Positions 39,629 through 44,527 of a stretch of 44,527 bases of DNA are shown here, piece after piece. The DNA comes from Spirochaetota bacterium (GTDB taxonomy: Bacteria > Spirochaetota > Spirochaetia > ARS1246), in assembly GCA_024275515.1 (NCBI GenBank), contig JAJRYZ010000222.1:1-44527 (forward strand), given 5' to 3'. Position 1 is the first letter of the stretch. Each line of letters starts with the position of its first letter. Below the pieces are notes generated by a model. That model had not been told where the DNA came from, did no database searches, and saw only the letters and a list, made by a program, of their open reading frames with translations. The position numbers and the translations under genes were made by a program.

Positions 39629-42600
39629 ATGAAGATAACCAATCTTTCGATCCGTCATCCTATTACGACTCTTATGGCTTTTGCGGGTCTTTTCCTCCTG
39701 GGCGTGGTCTCGCTGAGCCGTCTGGCGCTCGATCTGTTTCCCGACGTGTCGATGCCGACGCTCGCGGTTTTTACCGCCTATCCGGGCGTCGGGCCGTACG
39801 AAGTCGAGTCGGGTGTGACCAAGCCGATCGAAGAGGCTCTGACCTCGGTCAACGGGATCGAACGGATATCATCGACTTCGGCCGAAGGCGTTTCGATGAT
39901 CGTCGCGAACTTTGCCTGGTCGAAAGATATGGACGCCGCGGTGGCGGACGTCCGCGAGGCGATAAACGCGATCGAGGACTCGCTTCCCGAGGGCGCCGAG
40001 CGTTCGGGGATCTACAAGTTCAATCCTCAACTTCTGCCGTCCTTGGTATTCAACGTCTACACCGAGACTAAAGGCATCGACGTCCGCCATCTGGCCGAGA
40101 AAAAAATCGTTCCGGCGCTTGAAAAAGTCGAAGGCGTCGGCCGCGCGGACGTTTTCGGCGGATCGATCAAGGCGGTCATGTGTCGGCTCGATCTTGACGA
40201 GATAGGCAAACGCGAGATTCCGATATCGCAGGTCCTGCGGGCGTTTCAGGGGGAGAACATCGATCTTCCCGGCGGAGCGATCACCGCAGGCGATCGATAC
40301 TTGATCGTCCGGACGATGGGAGAGTTCGATTCGATCGAGGACGTCGGCTATGTTCTCCTCGGATATCGCAACTCGGTTCCGGTTCTGCTGCGCGACGTCG
40401 CGCGGATCACTCTCGACACGGCTCGGCAGGAGGAGTTTGTCCGCGCCGGAGGGGCCGACGGCATTACCATCGCGATCCGACGGCAACCCGGGCACAACAC
40501 GGTCGTGGTCAACGACGCGGTCAAAGAGGTCCTCGAAGCGATAAGACCGACGCTCCCCGAATCGATACGCGTCGAGATTACCACCGATCAGTCGGTCTCG
40601 ATTATCCGTTCGATCGGTGGCGTGGCGAATTCCGCCTGGCAAGGCGGGTTGCTCGCGGTATTCGTCCTGCTCTTCTTTCTCCGCAACGTTCGCTCGACGC
40701 TCATCATCGCGACCGTGATTCCTGTATCGGTAGTGGCCACATTCTCGCTGATGGATTTCGGCGGACTGACGATGAATATGGTCTCCTTGATGGGAATCAC
40801 CCTCGGGGTAGGGATGTTCGTCGACAACTCGATCGTTGTTCTCGAATCGAGCTATCGTAAACAACTCGCCGGGCTCTCGCCCGCCGAGGCGGCGCGGGAG
40901 GGAACCGCCGAGGTGGGAAAGCCGATTATCGCGTCGACCTTGACGACGGTGGCGGTGTTCATTCCGATGCTTTTCGTCCAGGGCATCGCCGGGCTCATCT
41001 TCGACGATCTTTCGCTGACCGTCGCCTTCGCGCTACTCGTTTCGCTCGCCGTCGCGCTGACGCTGATTCCGCTGCTTTCCGCGAAGCTGCTCAAGCTCGA
41101 AGGAGTCCGGATCGCCCTTCCCGCTTCCGTCGACGAGGGGCATCGTGAGCTCTCGCTTGCCGACATCGATGTTCGGACGGGGAACCGGTTCCTCGACCGG
41201 ATCTCGTCGGGAATCCGCGCGTTGCTTTCGCGTATGGACGACGCCTACGAGGTGATCGTCGGCCGGGCCCTTGACCACGCGGTGCTCGTCGTGGTGAGCG
41301 CGGTGGCGTTGCTCGGGCTTAGCCTCGCTTCGATTCTGCTTCTCGGAATGGAGTTTTTGCCCGAGTCCGACGAGGGGCGATTCGAGATTTATGTCGAGAC
41401 GAGAGTCGGCAATTCCTACGAGGCGACCACGCGAAAAGTCGCCGAAATGGAGCGAATAGTCGCCGAGATCGCCGGAAGCGATCTCGTGTCGATCACCTCC
41501 GAGATCGGGCGAGGGGGAAACGCCATCGAAGCGGGGGCGGTCGGGAGCAATCTTGCCGCCGTCGGCGTCAATCTGACCGACAAGGACGATCGCGACCGTT
41601 CGGTCTGGCGAATCCTCAACGAGCTTGATCGGGCCTTTTCCGAGCGGCTCGTCGACGTGAAGTACCGGATGAGCGTCCAGAGCGTCGCGTCTCTCGCCGT
41701 CTCGGCGAGCGGCGCCGGCGAGCCGATTGTGGTAGAGCTGCGGAGCAACGACCTCGACAAACTTTACGCCTACGCGCGGCGGATCGAGTCGATCATGAGT
41801 CGCGTCGACGGGATACGAAACATCAGAGTTTCGCATACCGTTGGGAAGCCGGAGCTTCAGTTTCGAATCAAACGCAGGGAGGCGCTCTCTCTCGGGATAA
41901 GCCCGTTCGAAATAGCGACGACGGTCCGCGCCGCGTATATGGGAACGACGGTAACCAGATACGCCGCGTTCGACGAAAGCTACGACGTGGTGGTGACGCT
42001 TCGAGAGGAGGACCGGACTCCCGAACGTTTTGCGTCCCTGTTCTTTATCAACCCCGCCGGCGTGCGGATCCCGCTCGAGAACCTGGTGGAGATAGTGGAA
42101 GGCGCCGGTCCGGTGGCGATACGAAGACTCGATCGAACCCGGGTCATTTCGGTGACCGCCGCGCTGACGGGCGACCGAGCGCTCAACCGCGTCATGGCCG
42201 ATCTTCGCGCGAAGGTCGAAGCCGACGGCCCCGCGCCGGTCGGAATCGAACGGACGTACACCGGCGCGAGCGAGGAAATGGCCGCCGGCTACGGAAGCCT
42301 TCTGCTTGCGCTGTTGTTCGCCGTGGCGTTGGTGTACATGGTCATGGCGTCTCAGTTCGAGTCGCTGCTGCATCCGTTCATCGTCATGTTCTCGGTTCCC
42401 TTCGCGATCATAGGGCTCGTCGCGGCGCTTCTGATCACCAACACCACTTTCAGCTTGCTCGCTTTCGTGGGGGGGATTCTCCTGGTCGGAATCGTCGTAA
42501 ACAACGGGATCGTCCTTATCGACTATATGAATATGCTCCGTTCGCGGGGCGTTCCGGTCCGAAGGGCGATCATTCAGGGCGGAAAGACGCGGCTCAAGCC

Positions 42601-42808
42601 GATCCTAATGACTACGCTTACGACGATTCTTGCGTTGTTACCCATGTCTCTCGGTTTGGGGACCGGTTCGGAGATTCGGGCGCCGATGGGTCGGGCGGTG
42701 GTCGGAGGGCTTGCGACCTCGACGATGGTTACCCTCGTGCTTATTCCCGTCATCTATTGGATCGTCGAGACCAAGATAAAGAAACCTCAAGGAGGGATGC
42801 GAACATGA
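39629..42808 (+). CDS. RND efflux pump permease, HAE1/AcrB family
   Basis: 1059 residues with the 12-helix, two-porter plan: MKITNLSIRHPITTLMAFAG start, LDLFPDVSMPTLAVFTAYPG, GVGMFVDNSIVVLESSYRK in TM4, and IVVNNGIVLIDYMNMLRSRG in TM10. In AcrB the TM4 proton relay is D-D; here it is D-N (VDNS), as in SwrC-type pumps. Exports hydrophobic or amphipathic compounds using proton flow. GGAAGG precedes the ATG. Its stop overlaps the start of the lipoprotein gene (ATGA). Confidence 0.96.
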   Translation: MKITNLSIRHPITTLMAFAGLFLLGVVSLSRLALDLFPDVSMPTLAVFTAYPGVGPYEVESGVTKPIEEALTSVNGIERISSTSAEGVSMIVANFAWSKDMDAAVADVREAINAIEDSLPEGAERSGIYKFNPQLLPSLVFNVYTETKGIDVRHLAEKKIVPALEKVEGVGRADVFGGSIKAVMCRLDLDEIGKREIPISQVLRAFQGENIDLPGGAITAGDRYLIVRTMGEFDSIEDVGYVLLGYRNSVPVLLRDVARITLDTARQEEFVRAGGADGITIAIRRQPGHNTVVVNDAVKEVLEAIRPTLPESIRVEITTDQSVSIIRSIGGVANSAWQGGLLAVFVLLFFLRNVRSTLIIATVIPVSVVATFSLMDFGGLTMNMVSLMGITLGVGMFVDNSIVVLESSYRKQLAGLSPAEAAREGTAEVGKPIIASTLTTVAVFIPMLFVQGIAGLIFDDLSLTVAFALLVSLAVALTLIPLLSAKLLKLEGVRIALPASVDEGHRELSLADIDVRTGNRFLDRISSGIRALLSRMDDAYEVIVGRALDHAVLVVVSAVALLGLSLASILLLGMEFLPESDEGRFEIYVETRVGNSYEATTRKVAEMERIVAEIAGSDLVSITSEIGRGGNAIEAGAVGSNLAAVGVNLTDKDDRDRSVWRILNELDRAFSERLVDVKYRMSVQSVASLAVSASGAGEPIVVELRSNDLDKLYAYARRIESIMSRVDGIRNIRVSHTVGKPELQFRIKRREALSLGISPFEIATTVRAAYMGTTVTRYAAFDESYDVVVTLREEDRTPERFASLFFINPAGVRIPLENLVEIVEGAGPVAIRRLDRTRVISVTAALTGDRALNRVMADLRAKVEADGPAPVGIERTYTGASEEMAAGYGSLLLALLFAVALVYMVMASQFESLLHPFIVMFSVPFAIIGLVAALLITNTTFSLLAFVGGILLVGIVVNNGIVLIDYMNMLRSRGVPVRRAIIQGGKTRLKPILMTTLTTILALLPMSLGLGTGSEIRAPMGRAVVGGLATSTMVTLVLIPVIYWIVETKIKKPQGGMRT

Positions 42809-43962
42809 CACGACCGATCGGCAGACTCGGCCTCGCCGGTGCGCTGCTTGCGACGGTCATGATCGTCGTTTCATGCGGAAGGTACTTCAGCGCCGAAATC
42901 GCCGGCTACGTCAAGGACTCCGACTCCGGCGCGGGGATCGACGGCGCGATAATCCGCATCTATCTCAACGAGCCCGACTCGGCCGACGCGGCGGGGTTTA
43001 TCGTCGAGACCGCCTCGGTTACGAGCGCGGGGAATCCGGGGTACTTCAACCACGAGATCATCTGGCAGAATCTCTTCCCCGCTTTCGGAGCCGAAGGCGA
43101 TACGAACTCGGTGTGGCTCGGCATTACTCACGAAGACTATCTTCAAGCGGCGGTTCAGGTTCGCGGGATTCTGTCGGGGACGGTCAACTTTATTCCCGAC
43201 GTCTTGCTCGACCGGGCGGAGTTCTCGACGCCGCTCGTGCGCGGAGGGGTGATAGGCCCGTCGGGCGACGGGCTAAACGGCGTGCGGGTCGTGCTCGACA
43301 TCGCTTCTACCGACGAGACCGAGGATTACGTCACGGTAACGACCACCGTCGGCGGAGACGACGGGACGTACGAGTTCAGCGACGTTTCCTGGCGCGACGA
43401 CCAAGCGGCGGGCGGCGGGTCGGACACCGAAGACGCGACGGTGCTCGTCGACGACGACGAGTACGGTTCGACCCAGGAACTCTCGATCGTCTTGAGCTCC
43501 GGCCGGGAAAAGGAGATAACCGAGTATCTCGTCGTGAGCAGGAGCGACCCGACGAGCTTCGCGACGACGCTTACCGGAAGGTGCCTCAACCGCTACGGCA
43601 GCGCGCCGGACCTTCAGGAGGTGCCGGCGCAGGGAATCGAGGTGACGTGCGCCTATGTCGACGACGACGGTCCGCACACGCTTTACGATCAGACCGACCC
43701 CGACGGGAGCTACTCGTTTTTCATCCGGTGGACCGACGCCGATTACGGCGATTTTCTCGACGGAAGCGCGGACTCGACGATCCCCGCCGGGGAGGACGGG
43801 CTGATCGTCGAAATCACCTTCGCAGCTCCGTTCGCCGCGCTTTCGTTCGTCGGAGCGTCGCCGGGATCCTACGAGCTTCCGGCGGGATCGACGACCGACG
43901 ACAGGCAGGTCAAATCGTGGCTCGATCCCAACTACGCGCCCGACGCGGTGAACGTAAACTAG
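42805..43962 (+). CDS. Lipoprotein encoded within the RND operon
   Basis: 385 residues. Lipobox IVVSC with Cys 24. The body contains several beta-sandwich-like modules with the look of carboxypeptidase-regulatory or SD-repeat domains (AEIAGYVKDSDSGAGIDGAI; GGVIGPSGDGLNGVRVVLDI; ATTLTGRCLNRYGSAPDLQE), each opening with a G-x-V/C-x-D/N strand. Aspartate content is high. AAGGAGG lies before the ATG, which overlaps the pump stop. Such a protein is not a standard part of RND systems and could be a surface-located accessory or a separate adhesin-like product. Family not recognised beyond fold type. Confidence 0.8.
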   Translation: MTRPIGRLGLAGALLATVMIVVSCGRYFSAEIAGYVKDSDSGAGIDGAIIRIYLNEPDSADAAGFIVETASVTSAGNPGYFNHEIIWQNLFPAFGAEGDTNSVWLGITHEDYLQAAVQVRGILSGTVNFIPDVLLDRAEFSTPLVRGGVIGPSGDGLNGVRVVLDIASTDETEDYVTVTTTVGGDDGTYEFSDVSWRDDQAAGGGSDTEDATVLVDDDEYGSTQELSIVLSSGREKEITEYLVVSRSDPTSFATTLTGRCLNRYGSAPDLQEVPAQGIEVTCAYVDDDGPHTLYDQTDPDGSYSFFIRWTDADYGDFLDGSADSTIPAGEDGLIVEITFAAPFAALSFVGASPGSYELPAGSTTDDRQVKSWLDPNYAPDAVNVN

Positions 43963-44379
43963 GTGAGCGGGGTGAGGCGACGGTGTGCGGCGGCCCTCCT
44001 CGCTCTTGCCGCCTCGATGATGGTCCTCCCCCGGGCGACCGTTGCAGACGATTCTGCGGGGAGCGAAGCGAACACGGCCGAAGATGACGCGGTCGAGCTG
44101 ACCCTCGACGAGGCGGTGCGGCTCGCCGCCGAGCGTTCGAACGAAGTGCGAATAGGCGGGCTCAGGCTGGAGAAGGCCGCGTCGGAGCTCGCCGCCGCCA
44201 GGGCGCGTCGCGGCCCGACCGTGACCGTACAGAGCTCGGGGTCGGCGCTTTCCAATCCTCCCGAAGGTATCAACATCGCCAAAGGGGCCTTCGGCTACGC
44301 CCCGACCTACCAGTCCGCCGCGCCGGTCGCCGTCCCCGACCAGGAGTACGTTCTCGTGGCCGACGCGGAGCATACCTAG
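43963..44379 (+). pseudogene. TolC-family outer-membrane channel, truncated after 138 codons
   Basis: The start is a GTG directly after the lipoprotein stop, with a signal peptide (CAAALLALAASMMVLPRATVA). ELTLDEAVRLAAERSNEVRI GGLRLEKAASELAAARARRG is the first helix pair of an outer-membrane efflux protein, where LTLDEAV..A is the classic opening. Family members run 400-500 residues; this ORF ends at VLVADAEHT. The stop TAG lies at the edge of a sequence that looks like an insertion-sequence end (see 44379-44527), so the gene is probably interrupted and its remainder lies past the window. Without it the pump needs another channel. Confidence 0.75.
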
Positions 44380-44527
44380 AGCCTGTCCCAAAACCGGCGA
44401 TTTCGGACCGGCACAAGTTTGGCGTTGAGATCGGCCGACGGAATCGTCCGGCGTCGGGTCGATTCAACCGAGGCGTCGGCGCTTTTTCTCCGTTGAGCCT
44501 GGTTTTCCATAAGCCATTACATACACC
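44379..44527. mobile_element. Probable insertion-sequence end, continuing past the window
   Basis: From 44379 the sequence GAGCCTGTCCCAAAACC appears exactly where the tolC-like frame breaks. Ends of this kind (GNG-CTGTCCCAAAA) are common as terminal inverted repeats of IS5- or IS1182-like elements, as I recall them. The remaining 148 bases have no ORF of the tolC type and less protein-like composition. The transposase and the second end would be beyond base 44527. CTAG just before may be part of a target duplication. Confidence 0.4.

Noticed and set aside
41033-42373. 446-aa minus-strand ORF antisense to the RND permease
   Set aside because: Shadow of a well-conserved pump gene.

Overview
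The window looks like a chromosomal segment of a GC-rich spirochaete (Spirochaetota, probably a free-living Spirochaetaceae relative). This is an inference from gene content: a FapA/DUF342 polymerisation-like protein, a DUF2259 secreted protein, an archaeal-type prolyl-tRNA synthetase, a STAS protein with a zinc ribbon, and many envelope proteins with few recognisable relatives. No rRNA, tRNA, CRISPR array or phage module was found. Coding density is high, and many genes are coupled by ATGA or GTGA overlaps.

Left part (1-9 kb): the 3' end of an Rrf2 regulator, a small orphan gene, clpS, a plant-like glucuronokinase followed by a GalU-type UTP-sugar-1-phosphate uridylyltransferase (likely UDP-sugar salvage), an HD/poly(A)-polymerase-like protein and a CDF metal exporter. 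The threonine branch lysC-thrC lies on the minus strand. Two short transposon-like elements with 21-bp terminal inverted repeats lie here, one just after clpS and one between lysC and the next gene.

Middle part (9-23 kb): a very long low-complexity lipoprotein faces a three-gene minus-strand envelope operon. That operon encodes two 3+3-TM proteins resembling LptF/LptG permeases, one with a TPR-like insertion, and a DjlA-like TerB/J-domain co-chaperone. Next come an ECF sigma, anti-sigma and YbjQ operon, then a convergent intergenic region with a same-strand cluster of DnaA boxes. It is followed by a ybjN-pspA-winged-helix stress cluster, a STAS/zinc-ribbon protein, a sigma-54 activator lacking an HTH domain, FxsA, and a ctp-rsmE-wecG-like operon.

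Right part (25-44.5 kb): a FapA-like protein with small membrane neighbours, a dolichol/phytol-kinase-like protein preceded by a near-perfect sigma-54 promoter, a 7-TM protein, DUF2259, proS, a beta-barrel candidate, a DAACS symporter, an SDR-like gene interrupted by an in-frame stop, and nadE. The window ends with a TetR-controlled RND efflux operon whose TolC-like gene stops after 138 codons, at a sequence resembling an insertion-sequence end.

Three patterns cross the window. A family of palindromic REP-like repeats (seven copies) sits only in intergenic or leader positions. Several promoters place the -10 box 9-11 nt before the ATG, suggesting leaderless mRNAs. Adjacent genes are frequently coupled by overlapping start and stop codons.
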